A stretch of DNA of 64,000 bases from Bacillus sp. ISL-37. GTDB lineage: Bacteria > Bacillota > Bacilli > Bacillales > Cytobacillaceae. Location of the stretch: assembly GCF_018613315.1 (NCBI RefSeq), contig NZ_JAGGQL010000005.1, positions 295,536 to 359,535 of the forward strand. Direction: 5' to 3'. The first letter of the stretch is position 1. Each line of letters starts with the position of its first letter. Shown one piece after another: positions 49,392 to 58,811 of this stretch. Below the pieces are notes generated by a model. The model saw only the letters and a list, made by a program, of their open reading frames with translations, had not been told where the DNA came from and did no database searches. The translations under genes and the position numbers were made by a program.

Positions 49392-50135
49392 TTATTCATT
49401 AAGTTTTATCAGTTCATCAAGCCATTTTTTCTGCTGCTCTGTCAGCTCTGCTTCTTCGAGAAGATCGGGCCTTCGCTGCACGGTCCTTCTAAGGCTTTCT
49501 TTCATCCGCCACTCATCAATCAGTTTATGGTTCCCGGAAACCAAAACATCAGGGACCTTTAATCCGCGGAAGTCAGCGGGTCTTGTATAGTGGGGATGCT
49601 CAAGCAGGCCGGTGCTGAAGGAATCCTGGATATGCGACTCTTCGCTGCCCAGTACACCTGGAAGCAGGCGCACGACACTGTCGATGACGACCATCGCTCC
49701 AAGCTCTCCGCCGGTCAGGACATAATCTCCGATCGAAATCTCATCGGTGATGACATGTTCACGGATCCGCTCATCATATCCCTCATAATGGCCGCAGATA
49801 AAAATCAAATGTTCTTCCTTTGCCAGTTCTTCCGCTTTCTTCTGTGTATACCGTTCACCCTGAGGGCACATGAGGATCACTCTCGGGGAAGTGCTTTTTG
49901 CGCGCTCTTTCAAATCACTCACAGCATCGAAAATCGGCTGAGGCTTTAACACCATGCCAGCACCGCCGCCATATGGATAGTCATCCACCGTCTGGTGTTT
50001 GTTATCGGCAAAGTCCCGAAAATTGACGACATTGTATTGTGCTGCCCCTTTTTCAGCAGCCTTTTTCAGGATTGAAGAGCCGAACACACCCTCAAACATT
50101 TCCGGAAAAATAGACAGGACATCGATATTCATCAT
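49392..50135 (-). CDS. trmD: tRNA (guanine-37-N1)-methyltransferase TrmD
   Basis: TrmD methylates G37 of tRNAs with SAM, preventing frameshifting. The 247 residues start [19 protein letters not shown] and contain the trefoil-knot motifs [13 protein letters not shown] near 110 and [20 protein letters not shown] near 131-150. ATG codons at 50135 and 50132 both overlap the rimM stop; the first is better spaced from GGAAGGG. Confidence 0.97.
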   Translation of the reverse strand: MMNIDVLSIFPEMFEGVFGSSILKKAAEKGAAQYNVVNFRDFADNKHQTVDDYPYGGGAGMVLKPQPIFDAVSDLKERAKSTSPRVILMCPQGERYTQKKAEELAKEEHLIFICGHYEGYDERIREHVITDEISIGDYVLTGGELGAMVVIDSVVRLLPGVLGSEESHIQDSFSTGLLEHPHYTRPADFRGLKVPDVLVSGNHKLIDEWRMKESLRRTVQRRPDLLEEAELTEQQKKWLDELIKLNE

Positions 50136-50650
50136 GAAAGGAGCCCTTCCATCGGCTCAATTACAATATGCTTTTCCTTGATGTCGACTTTTTTCACTAT
50201 GTCCTCGATATAAGGAATCAGGAGTTCCTTTCCATTTGCTCCTTTGACAACCCAGACATCATTGGCACCGGGAGTTAGGATTTCGATTACCTTGCCTAGT
50301 TCTTCACCTTCCGTTGTTACCATGTTACAGCCTATAACATCCTGGAAATAGAACTCGCCTTCCTCCAGCTCACCTCGCTGCGTTTCTGGAACCTTGAGGA
50401 TGCCGCCCTTCATTCTTTCTACCTCGTTGACATTTTCGAAACCTTCAAAGGTCAGCAGGTTGAAATTCTTGTGAGTCCTATGGCTTTTCACTACCAATTC
50501 CTCCGGATCCTTTGAACCAGGCATGAATAAAAGTAAAGAATTCCCTATCTTGTAGCGTTCCTCAGGAAAGTCAGTCCTTGATATCACCCTAACTTCCCCG
50601 CGTATCCCATGTGTATTTACAATTTTTCCGACATTAAAATATTTTTCCAT
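50132..50650 (-). CDS. rimM: 16S rRNA processing protein RimM
   Basis: RimM helps assemble the 30S head around S19. The 172 residues start [20 protein letters not shown], the RimM signature, followed by a beta-barrel and a C-terminal PRC-barrel with [20 protein letters not shown] near 128-147. Overlaps trmD by 4 bases. Confidence 0.97.
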   Translation of the reverse strand: MEKYFNVGKIVNTHGIRGEVRVISRTDFPEERYKIGNSLLLFMPGSKDPEELVVKSHRTHKNFNLLTFEGFENVNEVERMKGGILKVPETQRGELEEGEFYFQDVIGCNMVTTEGEELGKVIEILTPGANDVWVVKGANGKELLIPYIEDIVKKVDIKEKHIVIEPMEGLLS

Positions 50651-50657
50651 TGCTCAA

Positions 50658-51050
50658 TCACCTCTCGCGAATTTCGGCTACGATGCCATCTTTCACAATA
50701 ATAGTCTTTCCCGAAAGAAACTCATCCCATTGCTCACCTACACTTACTTCGACGACACCCTGCAGCTCCGTTTCTTTAATTTCACTCCCAAGCGGAAGAA
50801 TATGTAGTTGTTCTATTTGAAAATCCAGGAGCTTGATTTTTTCTTTATGGACTTTAATTTCTTGTTCAAAATGCTTCTTCAATGTTTCAGGCGGAAACTT
50901 CCTGGATTTTTCCAGCTTCTTCAATTCAAATCTCAGTTGATCGCATTCTTTCTGCAGCTGAAGCTTTCTGGAGTGATATTTTTGGTGGATTCTTTCCTTG
51001 CTTTCTTCTGTCAGCACCTGTTTGACAATGATGGTTTGCAGTACCTTCAA
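50658..51050 (-). CDS. ylqD: YlqD family protein
   Basis: Uncharacterised YlqD protein of 130 residues. The first 15 residues and last 40 form beta segments (VLQTIIVKQVLTEE; GVVEVSVGEQWDEFLSGKTI), with a basic coiled coil at about 20-85. The start is a TTG at 51050, 7 bases after AGGAGG. It lies between khpA and rimM as in B. subtilis. Confidence 0.9.
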   Translation of the reverse strand: MKVLQTIIVKQVLTEESKERIHQKYHSRKLQLQKECDQLRFELKKLEKSRKFPPETLKKHFEQEIKVHKEKIKLLDFQIEQLHILPLGSEIKETELQGVVEVSVGEQWDEFLSGKTIIVKDGIVAEIRER

Positions 51051-51090
51051 AGCATTTCCTCCTTAAAGCCAACCTTATCACAGCATTATT

Positions 51091-51192
51091 TTCCAGACCT
51101 TTTCCGAGCTGGATTTCCAGTCCTTTTCAATGCTGGTTCCTGACCTTTTGCAAGGCAGGTTCCAGACCTTTCTTAAGGCTGGTTCCAGATTA
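51091..51192. repeat. 23-bp tandem repeat of small hairpins
   Basis: Four degenerate units at 51091, 51115, 51137 and 51160 plus a partial fifth at 51183, of type TTCCAGACCTTT...AAGGCTGG. Each can fold on itself: CCAG-CCTT...AAGG-CTGG in the fourth, CCTG-CCTT...AAGG-CAGG in the third. It lies between khpA and ylqD and would be in the ylqD leader if transcribed. Confidence 0.75.
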
Positions 51193-51255
51193 CAATTGCA
51201 TCTTAATACTTATCATTATTCCAAGTATCTATTATACCTTAATTTCTACAAATAG

Positions 51256-51282
51256 AAAAAAGGAGGGTTACCCCTCCCTTTT
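51256..51282 (-). terminator. Terminator after khpA
   Basis: AAAAGGGAGGGG and CCCTCCTTTTTT pair around a short TAA-centred loop, with six Ts on the minus strand, 34 bases after the khpA stop. Confidence 0.8.
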
Positions 51283-51315
51283 CAAACAATCATATTGTAT
51301 TATCGTATCTGATTG

Positions 51316-51558
51316 TTATTCGACGATTTCCAAGAAAATCTTCTTTTGCTGTGATGAACCTGCTGCATAGACTACTGTTCGAATCGCCTTTGCAACGCGT
51401 CCCTGCTTACCAATTACTTTGCCCATATCACTTTTGTTGACGGAAAGCTTATAGGTAACGCGCTGATCCTCTTCATGTTCATTTACATGGACATCTTCAG
51501 GAAAATCAACAAGTGGCTTCACGATCGTCTCGATTAATTCTTTCATGGGCGTGTCCAC
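51316..51558 (-). CDS. khpA: KH-domain RNA-binding protein KhpA (YlqC)
   Basis: KhpA is a small RNA-binding KH protein that partners with KhpB/Jag in Gram-positives. The 80 residues include the KH signature VGKVIGKQGR-type loop (MGKVIGKQGRVAKAIRTVV near 45-63). GTG at 51558 opens the frame 2 bases after rpsP; an ATG at 51546 is an alternative, neither with a strong ribosome site, suggesting coupling to rpsP. Confidence 0.93.
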   Translation of the reverse strand: MDTPMKELIETIVKPLVDFPEDVHVNEHEEDQRVTYKLSVNKSDMGKVIGKQGRVAKAIRTVVYAAGSSQQKKIFLEIVE

Positions 51559-51560
51559 AA

Positions 51561-51833
51561 TTACTTGCTTAGCTTAGCGTTGTGGAATTTTTCCATGATA
51601 CCTTGCTTAGAGAACAAGTTACGCACTGTATCAGATGGTTTTGCACCGTCGTTCAACCACTTAAGAACTAACTCTTCGTTAAGTTCAACTTTCGCTGGTT
51701 GAGCAACCGGGTTGTAAGTTCCAATAGACTCGATGTAACGACCGTCACGTGGTGAACGGGAATCAGCTACTACAATACGATAGAAAGGAGACTTTTTAGC
51801 TCCCATACGCTTTAAACGAATTTTTACTGCCAT
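51561..51833 (-). CDS. rpsP: 30S ribosomal protein S16
   Basis: S16 is a primary assembly protein of the 30S body. From ATG 51833 (GGAGGTG upstream) the 90-residue product starts [20 protein letters not shown] and has [20 protein letters not shown] near 23-42, universal S16 motifs. A longer frame to 51866 lies over the ribosome site and is rejected. Followed immediately by khpA. Confidence 0.98.
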   Translation of the reverse strand: MAVKIRLKRMGAKKSPFYRIVVADSRSPRDGRYIESIGTYNPVAQPAKVELNEELVLKWLNDGAKPSDTVRNLFSKQGIMEKFHNAKLSK

Positions 51834-51942
51834 TTTAAATAAGCACCTCCGAATAGTTTCACACAAGATAGAATAATATCAAATTGAAAACAGCTTGTAA
51901 AGGGTTTTTTCTTTACAGACTGAAAATTCCTGAATTTACAAG

Positions 51943-53295
51943 TTAAAAAGGATTGAACGGCATCTTGAAACCGCCTTTTTTCTTGCCTTTTTGCTGCATG
52001 TTCGTCATCTGTTTCATCATCTTTTTCATATCTTCGAACTGCTTAAGCAGACGGTTGACTTCCTGTATGGATGTTCCGCTTCCCTTTGCAATCCGTTTCC
52101 GCCTGTTGGCGTTGATGATTTCCGGATGAGTCTTTTCGTTTGCTGTCATAGACTGAATGATCGCCTCGACATGTGAAATCTGTTTTTCATCGATTTGAAG
52201 ATTGTTCATGCCCTTGATTTTATTCGCACCCGGCATCATTTTTAGGATTTCATCCAACGGTCCCATCTTCCTTACCTGGCCAAGCTGGTCCAGGAAGTCA
52301 TCAAGGGTAAATGATGCTGTACGCATTTTCTTCTCGAGCTCTTTCGCTTTTTCTTCATCGACGTTTGCCTGGGCCTTCTCGATTAACGTTAAGACATCAC
52401 CCATACCGAGAATTCTTGAAGCCATTCTTTCAGGGTGGAAAGCCTCTAGAGCATCAAGCTTTTCACCGAGACCGACAAATTTGATTGGAGTATTGGTAAC
52501 AGCGCGGATTGACAGCGCGGCACCGCCTCGTGTATCACCGTCTAGCTTTGTCAGGACGACACCAGTCAAGCCTAACTGTTCATTGAAGCTCTGGGCAACA
52601 TTGACGGCATCCTGTCCTGTCATCGCGTCGACGACAAGGAAGATCTCATCAGGCTTTGAAAGCTCCTTGATCTGCTTAAGCTCATCCATCAAGTTTTCAT
52701 CAACATGAAGACGACCAGCTGTATCGATCAGAACATAGTCATTATGGTCTTCCTTCGCTTTGGCAATTGCCTGCTTTGCGATTTCAACAGGGCTGACCTG
52801 GTCTCCAAGTGAGAAAACTGGCATGCTCAATTGCTTGCCGAGCGTCTCAAGCTGCTTGATGGCAGCTGGACGATAGATATCCGCCGCTACAAGCAATGGC
52901 TTACGGTTGTATTTTTTACGCAGGAGATTCGCAAGCTTTCCGGTTGTAGTCGTTTTACCTGCACCTTGAAGTCCGACCATCATGATGACTGTCGGCGGGC
53001 GATTTGCAGCAGCAATCTTGCTTTGCTCGCCACCCATTAACTCGGTAAGTTCCTCTTTAACAACCTTGATGACCTGCTGGCCCGGCGTCAGGCTTTTTAC
53101 AACCTCCTGGCCAACTGCCCTTTCAGTGACTTTCTTAACGAAGTCTTTTACAACTTTAAAGTTAACGTCAGCCTCAAGTAGAGCCAGACGGACCTCTCGC
53201 ATCATTTCTTTTACATCCGCTTCAGATACCTTGCCTTTTCCGCGGATTTTTTGCATCGTATTTTGCAGTCGGTCGGCCAATCCTTCAAATGCCAT
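51943..53295 (-). CDS. ffh: Signal recognition particle protein Ffh
   Basis: Ffh binds signal sequences and 4.5S/scRNA and docks with FtsY. The 450-residue product has an N domain, G domain with GLQGAGKTTTTGKLA at about 108-122, DTAGRLHVDE near 190 and TKLDGDTRGGAA near 246, and a Met-rich M domain ending MKKMMKQMTNMQQKGKKKGG. Starts 13 bases after ylxM. Confidence 0.98.
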   Translation of the reverse strand: MAFEGLADRLQNTMQKIRGKGKVSEADVKEMMREVRLALLEADVNFKVVKDFVKKVTERAVGQEVVKSLTPGQQVIKVVKEELTELMGGEQSKIAAANRPPTVIMMVGLQGAGKTTTTGKLANLLRKKYNRKPLLVAADIYRPAAIKQLETLGKQLSMPVFSLGDQVSPVEIAKQAIAKAKEDHNDYVLIDTAGRLHVDENLMDELKQIKELSKPDEIFLVVDAMTGQDAVNVAQSFNEQLGLTGVVLTKLDGDTRGGAALSIRAVTNTPIKFVGLGEKLDALEAFHPERMASRILGMGDVLTLIEKAQANVDEEKAKELEKKMRTASFTLDDFLDQLGQVRKMGPLDEILKMMPGANKIKGMNNLQIDEKQISHVEAIIQSMTANEKTHPEIINANRRKRIAKGSGTSIQEVNRLLKQFEDMKKMMKQMTNMQQKGKKKGGFKMPFNPF

Positions 53296-53308
53296 ATAAT
53301 GTGCCTCC

Positions 53309-53638
53309 CTAGTCTAATTTCTCAAGCTCGGCTATCATTTCATTAAAATCGTGGTTGTTTTCTCCATTGTCCATAAACTCTTTCATTTTTGAAATAAGCT
53401 CACTTCTTTTCTGGAATTTCTCGAACAACAACAGCTTCTCTTCGTACTCCTCAAGCATCGCTTCCGTCCGTTTGATATTGTCGTATACAGCCTGCCGGCT
53501 AACATCATACTCTTCAGCAATTTCCCCGAGCGAATAGTCATCAAGATAGTATAGAGCCATATAACTGCTTTGTTTTGGAGTAAGCAATGCCTGATAAAAG
53601 TCATACAAATAATTCATGCGGTTCGTTTTCTCAAGCAT
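53309..53638 (-). CDS. ylxM: SRP-associated helix-turn-helix protein YlxM
   Basis: YlxM-family proteins modulate SRP GTPases and were long thought regulators. The 109 residues are sigma-4-like with [20 protein letters not shown] near 51-70 and a charged coiled C-terminus. It precedes ffh and shares its promoter. Confidence 0.95.
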   Translation of the reverse strand: MLEKTNRMNYLYDFYQALLTPKQSSYMALYYLDDYSLGEIAEEYDVSRQAVYDNIKRTEAMLEEYEEKLLLFEKFQKRSELISKMKEFMDNGENNHDFNEMIAELEKLD

Positions 53639-53678
53639 TTGAATTCCCCCATGTTAAGTGAAATACCTTTACATTAAG

Positions 53679-53707
53679 AGTTTACACACGATCATCTTCT
53701 CTGTCAA
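53679..53707 (-). promoter_or_regulatory. SigA-type promoter of ylxM-ffh
   Basis: Perfect TTGACA (53707-53702) and TAAACT (53684-53679) 17 bases apart on the minus strand, about 40 bases before ylxM. Confidence 0.8.
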
Positions 53708-53738
53708 GAAAAGTTCTTTACAGCGATTTGTTGGTATA

Positions 53739-54743
53739 TCAAGATTCCTCGGCTGCTTCCTCTTCCTCAACAAGGTCAGCGAACAGTCCATAAACATATC
53801 TTTCAGCATCGAATTCCTGTAGATCATCCATTTTTTCGCCTAGTCCTACAAATTTAACCGGAATGTTCAGCTCATTGCGGATCGCGAGTACAATTCCGCC
53901 TTTCGCCGTTCCATCAAGCTTAGTCAGGACGATGCCGCTCACATCAGTTGCTTCTTTGAAGGTTTTAGCCTGTATCAGGGCGTTCTGGCCAGTCGTTGCA
54001 TCAAGCACAAGCAGGACTTCATGAGGAGCACCCGGAACCTCGCGCTCAATTACACGCTTTACCTTCTCAAGCTCCTTCATGAGATTGACCTTATTTTGCA
54101 ATCTGCCGGCAGTATCGCAAATTAGAATATCTGCCTTTCGTGACTTCGCAGACTGGACAGCATCATACATAACAGCAGCGGGGTCAGAACCTTCTGCCTG
54201 CTTGATGACGTCGACACCAACGCGATCACCCCAGACTTCAAGCTGTTCGATTGCACCGGCGCGGAATGTATCTCCTGCCGCAAGAAGGACCTTCTTTCCC
54301 TCACTTTTGAATTTATGGGCTAATTTACCGATTGTCGTTGTTTTGCCGACACCATTGACACCGACGAATAAAATGACTGTCAACTCATCTTCCTGGATGT
54401 TCAGCTGGAAAGAGTCATCATCAGCTCCGGCCTCATAGATATCAACTAGCTTCTCGGAAATAACAGACTGAACATCTTTTGTGTCCTGAATGTTGCGGCG
54501 CTTAACCTCTTTTTTCAGCTCCTCGACAAGTTCCATTACTGTGTCAAATCCTACATCTGCCTGGATCAAGATTTCTTCAAGTTCTTCGAAAAATTCTTCA
54601 TCCACTTTCCGGTATCGTGATACGAGATCATTCACTTTATTAGAGAAATTATCCCTAGTTTTCGTCAAGCCATCTCGGAATTTCTCTGTGACACTCTCAG
54701 TCTGTGTCGAAAACTTTTCTTTTAATTTCTTAAAAAAACTCAT
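53739..54743 (-). CDS. ftsY: Signal recognition particle receptor FtsY
   Basis: FtsY is the membrane-bound SRP receptor GTPase. The 334 residues have a short basic N-terminal region, N domain, and G domain with GVNGVGKTTTIGKLAHK near 132, DTAGRLQNK near 216 and TKLDGTAKGGI near 277. The acidic A domain of E. coli is absent, as in Bacillus. C-terminal acidic tail. Confidence 0.97.
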   Translation of the reverse strand: MSFFKKLKEKFSTQTESVTEKFRDGLTKTRDNFSNKVNDLVSRYRKVDEEFFEELEEILIQADVGFDTVMELVEELKKEVKRRNIQDTKDVQSVISEKLVDIYEAGADDDSFQLNIQEDELTVILFVGVNGVGKTTTIGKLAHKFKSEGKKVLLAAGDTFRAGAIEQLEVWGDRVGVDVIKQAEGSDPAAVMYDAVQSAKSRKADILICDTAGRLQNKVNLMKELEKVKRVIEREVPGAPHEVLLVLDATTGQNALIQAKTFKEATDVSGIVLTKLDGTAKGGIVLAIRNELNIPVKFVGLGEKMDDLQEFDAERYVYGLFADLVEEEEAAEES

Positions 54744-54777
54744 GGTTCCATCGCCTTCCTACTTAATTCAAAAATAT

Positions 54778-54835
54778 CTCGTTCCGCTTCAAGAATGGAC
54801 CAATTGCAGCTCCTGACTTCTCGAAACGGAACGAG
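54778..54835 (-). terminator. Long-loop hairpin between smc and ftsY
   Basis: CTCGTTCCGTTTC pairs with GAAGCGGAACGAG (13 bp, one G-T) around a loop of about 32 bases, followed by ATATTTTTG on the minus strand. It may be a terminator or attenuator after smc. Confidence 0.55.
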
Positions 54836-54850
54836 GTGATTGCGTTTTAC

Positions 54851-57800
54851 TTATGTTTTCACTAGTTCTTTTGAATCCTCAAGCCGGACGGATACCAGCT
54901 TGGATACTCCTGACTCCTGCATGGTTACACCATATAGGACATCTGCTTCCTCCATTGTACCCTTACGGTGTGTGATGACGATAAATTGTGTTTCATCACG
55001 GTATTTCTTCAGGTATTGAGCGAAACGGTATACATTGGCTTCATCCAATGCAGCCTCAACCTCATCAAGGATACAGAATGGTACTGGACGGACCTTCAGG
55101 ATGGAGAACAATAAAGCAATCGCGGTCAACGCCCGCTCACCGCCTGATAATAGCCCGAGGTTTTGCAGCTTCTTTCCTGGAGGCTGGGCGACAATTTCGA
55201 CCCCTGTGTTCAGCAGGTCTTCAGGCTGTGTCAGCCGCAGGTCCGCTCTTCCACCACCGAACAACGCCTGGAACACAGACTCAAAGTGTGAGCGGATGGC
55301 AGTGAATGTATGTTCAAATCGTTTTTTCATCTCGTGGTCCATTTCCTCAATGACAAGGAATAATGTGTCCTTTGCTTCCTGGAGATCATTCCTCTGCTCC
55401 AACAGGAATTCATAACGCTCAGATACACGCTCGTATTCTTCAATTGCACCTAGATTTACCGTTCCCAGTTCCTCTATCGCCATTTTGATGAGCTTCACTC
55501 TTCTTCTTGCCTCATCAGCAGGAATTAACAAAGGATACTGTTCCTTTGCAGCTTCAAATGAAAGCAGGTATTCTTCGCGAAGATGGGCAAGCTTATTGTC
55601 CAATTCTACATCAAGCCTGTTCAGCTTCACTTCTTCGTCCTTGAGCACTTCATTAATGCCCTTAAGCAATCTCCTAAGCTCCTTGGATTCTAACTCCTGA
55701 TCTTCCAGCTTATTCTGAAGGTCAAGCCGCTCATTTCTCCGTGAAGAAATCAGCTTAAGCGTTTCATTTTTATCCTGGAGCTTACTTTTTGCAGCTTCCT
55801 CCAGTTGCGTTTCTCCGGAGGAGCTATCGGTCATTTCAGAGGATAGAAGAGATAGATCTTCTTTAAGAATATCCAATTTTTTGGACTGCTCTTCTGCCTG
55901 TAAAACTGCAGAATCCAGCTTTTCCTTCACATGTGAAAGCTGTTCTTTCTTTGATGCCAGGCTGATCTTCAATTCACTGATTTCCGAAATAAGAGTATCC
56001 TTGGAAGTAGAATTCGAGTTCTTCAGCTCAGTCAAACGCACTATTTCTTTATCAAATTGAACAAGGTCCTGCCGATACTTAGCTAATAAGCCGTCGAGTT
56101 CAACCAGTCTGGATTCTAGCTTTTCCTTGTCTGACTCGAGCTGGGTCTTTTCGGAATCGTATACCGATAAGCGTTCATTGATATTCTTCTGTTCCAGCTC
56201 CACTTCCCGCAAGTCACCCTTCAAGCTTTGCTGCTTAAAACGAAGCTCTTCACCTGTTTTTCGCAGTTCTTCCAACCTTGCTTCACTGGATTGCGTTTCA
56301 GACTTTAATGATTTAACTTTCGATTCAAGCAAGTTTGTCTTTTCTTCCATATCAGCTAGCTTATTTGTTAATTCTTCTAATTCGCCTTTACGGCTAAGCA
56401 ATGAACTCGATTTTTGTTTTACTGCCCCTCCAGTCATAGACCCACCAGGATTGACCACATCTCCATCAAGCGTGACGATTCTGCTGCGGTATTGCAGCAT
56501 TTTGGCAATTTCATTCGCACCCTTTAAGTCCCTGGCAATCACAACATTGCCAAGCAAGCTTTTTACGACTTCAGCATACTTTTGATCGAATTGAATCAAA
56601 TCAGCTGCAGTGCCGATATACGCACTATTCCCTGAAAGAAGCGCGAGCTGTGATGAGGCTAGATACTTGCCTTTGATGATGCTGAGAGGTAAGAAGGTTG
56701 CCCTGCCGAAGGATTTTTGCTTCAGAAACTGAATTGCAGCTCTGGCATTCTCTTCGTTTTGGACAACAATATGCTGCATTGCACCGCCAAGAGCTGTTTC
56801 AATTGCCGTTTCATATTGTTTAGGAACATGGATTAATTCTGCAATCGCTCCTTCAATTCCCTGAAGACGAGTGTCCCTGGCTTTCAGCACTTCTTTTACA
56901 CCCTGGAAAAAGCCAGAATAATCTTCTTCCATTTCTTCAAGCATTTCCTTCTTTGATTTAGCTTGCTGGAGGTACTGATATGCCTGATAGAGTGTTTTTT
57001 CTTGTTTCTCATAGTTATTTTTAAAAGATTCAAGCTTCTTCTGTTCTTCATAATAGATCCTTGCCTGTTCCTCCAATTGCTGCTGTGAAGAAACGACCTT
57101 TTTCTCTATTTCTGCTTTCTTTTCATTGATTTCATCGCGAATCGAGACAAATCGATCATTTTCAATGTCCAGCTTTGACCCCTTGGCTGCTTGCTGCTGC
57201 AGCTGTTGTTCGATATAGATTTTTTCATTTTTAGCGCCGGCCTGTTCGTTCAGCACCTCGATGTAGTCGCTTTTGATTGAATCGATCTTAAGCTCGACAT
57301 CTTCACTGTAAAGCTTTAGTTGCTCCTGTTTCTCCTGAAGTTCTTTCTGAAGAGCAGAAGCTTCCGCTGATAATACAGCTACAGATTCTTGGTACTCAGC
57401 CTTCTGTTTTTCCAGCAAGGCAACAGCAGAAGTCAGTTCCTCGATATTCTTTTCGAGTTGACCTTTGTTCTGTGAAGCGTTCTTCTTTCGTTCCTTTAAA
57501 ACTTCTCTTCTGCCTTCCAGCTTTTCAAGCTCCTCACTTGCATGCAAGAGCACGTTCTGCAAGTCGCTTACCGATTCATCAAGCGCTGCAAGCTGGTCTC
57601 TCATTTTTTCAATTTCTGCTTCTTTTTTCTGAAGGACTGCAGACTGCTTGATTTCATCTTCTTTATGCTGTTCAAGCTGCTTGGACAGCTGTTCCCATCG
57701 GCCATGCAGGTCTTCGATTTCATAAGCAGTAAGCGCAACTTCAATCTGTTCAAGCTCTTCCTTTTGCTGTAGATAATCCTTTGCAATCGAAGCCTGAATC

Positions 57801-58417
57801 TTCAACGGCTCTACCTGGCCTTCTAATTCGAGTATGATGTCTGTTACACGATTTAAGTTCTCCTGCGTTTCAAAAAGCTTACCTTCTGCTTTTTTCTTCC
57901 GGGATTTATATTTAAGGACACCAGCAGCTTCTTCAAATATCGTCCTGCGATCCTCCGGCTTGCTGTTGAGAATTTCTTCAACCCTGCCCTGACTGATGAT
58001 GGAGAAAGCTTCACGGCCAAGTCCGGAGTCCATGAATAAATCAACAATATCCTTAAGTCTGCAGTTCTGTTTATTGATCAAATATTCACTGTCACCTGAA
58101 CGGTAGACACGCCTTGTTACGCTCACTTCATTGTAATCGAGCGGCAATGATTGATCTTCGTTATCGAGGGTTAAAGTTACTTCCGCAAAATTCAGCGGCT
58201 TCCGCGAATCACTTCCTGCAAAGATGATATCTTCCATTTTTGCGCCACGGAGCGACTTGGCTGATTGTTCCCCTAAAACCCAGCGGATGGAATCAGTAAT
58301 ATTGCTTTTCCCGCTTCCATTAGGACCTACGACAGCGGTCACACCAGGAACGAATTCTACTGAAATTCTCTCGGCAAACGATTTAAAGCCGACCACATCT
58401 AATCGTTTTAAAAACAA
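54851..58417 (-). CDS. smc: Chromosome condensation protein Smc
   Basis: Smc with ScpA/ScpB organises and segregates the chromosome. The 1188 residues have an N-terminal ATPase half with Walker A GPNGSGKSNI at 31-40, two coiled-coil arms (about 170-500 and 670-1020), a hinge with GGAMQHIVVQNEENARAAI near 545 and GGSMTGGAV near 655, and a C-terminal half with LSGGERALTAIALLF and Walker B ILDEVEAALDEANV near 1110. The start is a TTG at 58417, with AAAGGGAG 7 bases upstream, giving MFLKRLDVVGFKSFAERI. A 500-base repeat-filled gap separates it from rnc. Confidence 0.97.
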   Translation of the reverse strand: MFLKRLDVVGFKSFAERISVEFVPGVTAVVGPNGSGKSNITDSIRWVLGEQSAKSLRGAKMEDIIFAGSDSRKPLNFAEVTLTLDNEDQSLPLDYNEVSVTRRVYRSGDSEYLINKQNCRLKDIVDLFMDSGLGREAFSIISQGRVEEILNSKPEDRRTIFEEAAGVLKYKSRKKKAEGKLFETQENLNRVTDIILELEGQVEPLKIQASIAKDYLQQKEELEQIEVALTAYEIEDLHGRWEQLSKQLEQHKEDEIKQSAVLQKKEAEIEKMRDQLAALDESVSDLQNVLLHASEELEKLEGRREVLKERKKNASQNKGQLEKNIEELTSAVALLEKQKAEYQESVAVLSAEASALQKELQEKQEQLKLYSEDVELKIDSIKSDYIEVLNEQAGAKNEKIYIEQQLQQQAAKGSKLDIENDRFVSIRDEINEKKAEIEKKVVSSQQQLEEQARIYYEEQKKLESFKNNYEKQEKTLYQAYQYLQQAKSKKEMLEEMEEDYSGFFQGVKEVLKARDTRLQGIEGAIAELIHVPKQYETAIETALGGAMQHIVVQNEENARAAIQFLKQKSFGRATFLPLSIIKGKYLASSQLALLSGNSAYIGTAADLIQFDQKYAEVVKSLLGNVVIARDLKGANEIAKMLQYRSRIVTLDGDVVNPGGSMTGGAVKQKSSSLLSRKGELEELTNKLADMEEKTNLLESKVKSLKSETQSSEARLEELRKTGEELRFKQQSLKGDLREVELEQKNINERLSVYDSEKTQLESDKEKLESRLVELDGLLAKYRQDLVQFDKEIVRLTELKNSNSTSKDTLISEISELKISLASKKEQLSHVKEKLDSAVLQAEEQSKKLDILKEDLSLLSSEMTDSSSGETQLEEAAKSKLQDKNETLKLISSRRNERLDLQNKLEDQELESKELRRLLKGINEVLKDEEVKLNRLDVELDNKLAHLREEYLLSFEAAKEQYPLLIPADEARRRVKLIKMAIEELGTVNLGAIEEYERVSERYEFLLEQRNDLQEAKDTLFLVIEEMDHEMKKRFEHTFTAIRSHFESVFQALFGGGRADLRLTQPEDLLNTGVEIVAQPPGKKLQNLGLLSGGERALTAIALLFSILKVRPVPFCILDEVEAALDEANVYRFAQYLKKYRDETQFIVITHRKGTMEEADVLYGVTMQESGVSKLVSVRLEDSKELVKT

Positions 58418-58470
58418 TATGGCTCTCCCTTTCCAGTTAAACTATTTCTAAGATGACAAGAAAAACGTAA

Positions 58471-58614
58471 GCGCCTTGGTCAGCCCCGACAAGCGCTGCC
58501 CGACAAGAACGCCACGTCCTGTGGCTGTCGGGTCTAGCACGTCCTGTGCCTCGGAGGGCCTGACAGTGAAGTCGTTCTTTGACTTCATTGGCAGGACCGA
58601 AATCGAAATGTGTA
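58471..58614. repeat. Dispersed structured repeat, copy 1
   Basis: This 144-base segment matches 63857-64000 without gaps at all but 4 positions by eye. It contains two strong hairpins: CCCGACA/TGTCGGG with inner GCCAC/GTGGC (58499-58532), and CCTG...CAGTGAAGTC with GACTTCATTG...CAGG (58559-58595). Its function is unknown; it fits a non-autonomous repeat family. Confidence 0.85.
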
Positions 58615-58761
58615 GCCGACTGCCCAGAAACGCAGAAACTGGAGACTCCGACAAAGAAGCGTTTTTTGCTTCTGATGGCGGAGTTGAAGTTTCGAAGTTT
58701 CTAGGAGGCGAAACTAGACAAATCGAATTGCGGAGGCGACTGCCCAACTCCGACAAGCGTT

Positions 58762-58811
58762 GGAGGGCCTGACAGTGAAGTCGCTCTTTGACTTCATTGG
58801 CAGGACCGAAA
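58762..58811. repeat. Partial third copy of the structured repeat
   Basis: These 50 bases repeat 58553-58602 with a single difference and keep the second hairpin (GAAGTC/GACTTC). It indicates internal duplication or a nested insertion. Confidence 0.8.

Noticed and set aside
51091..51192. CRISPR-like short regular repeats
   Set aside because: Units are contiguous and degenerate with no unique spacers between them; this is a tandem repeat, not a CRISPR array.
58448..58772. Open frames of about 100 codons on both strands in the rnc-smc gap
   Set aside because: They run entirely through repeated sequence, have no ribosome site and no recognisable protein features; the frames arise from the repeat composition.
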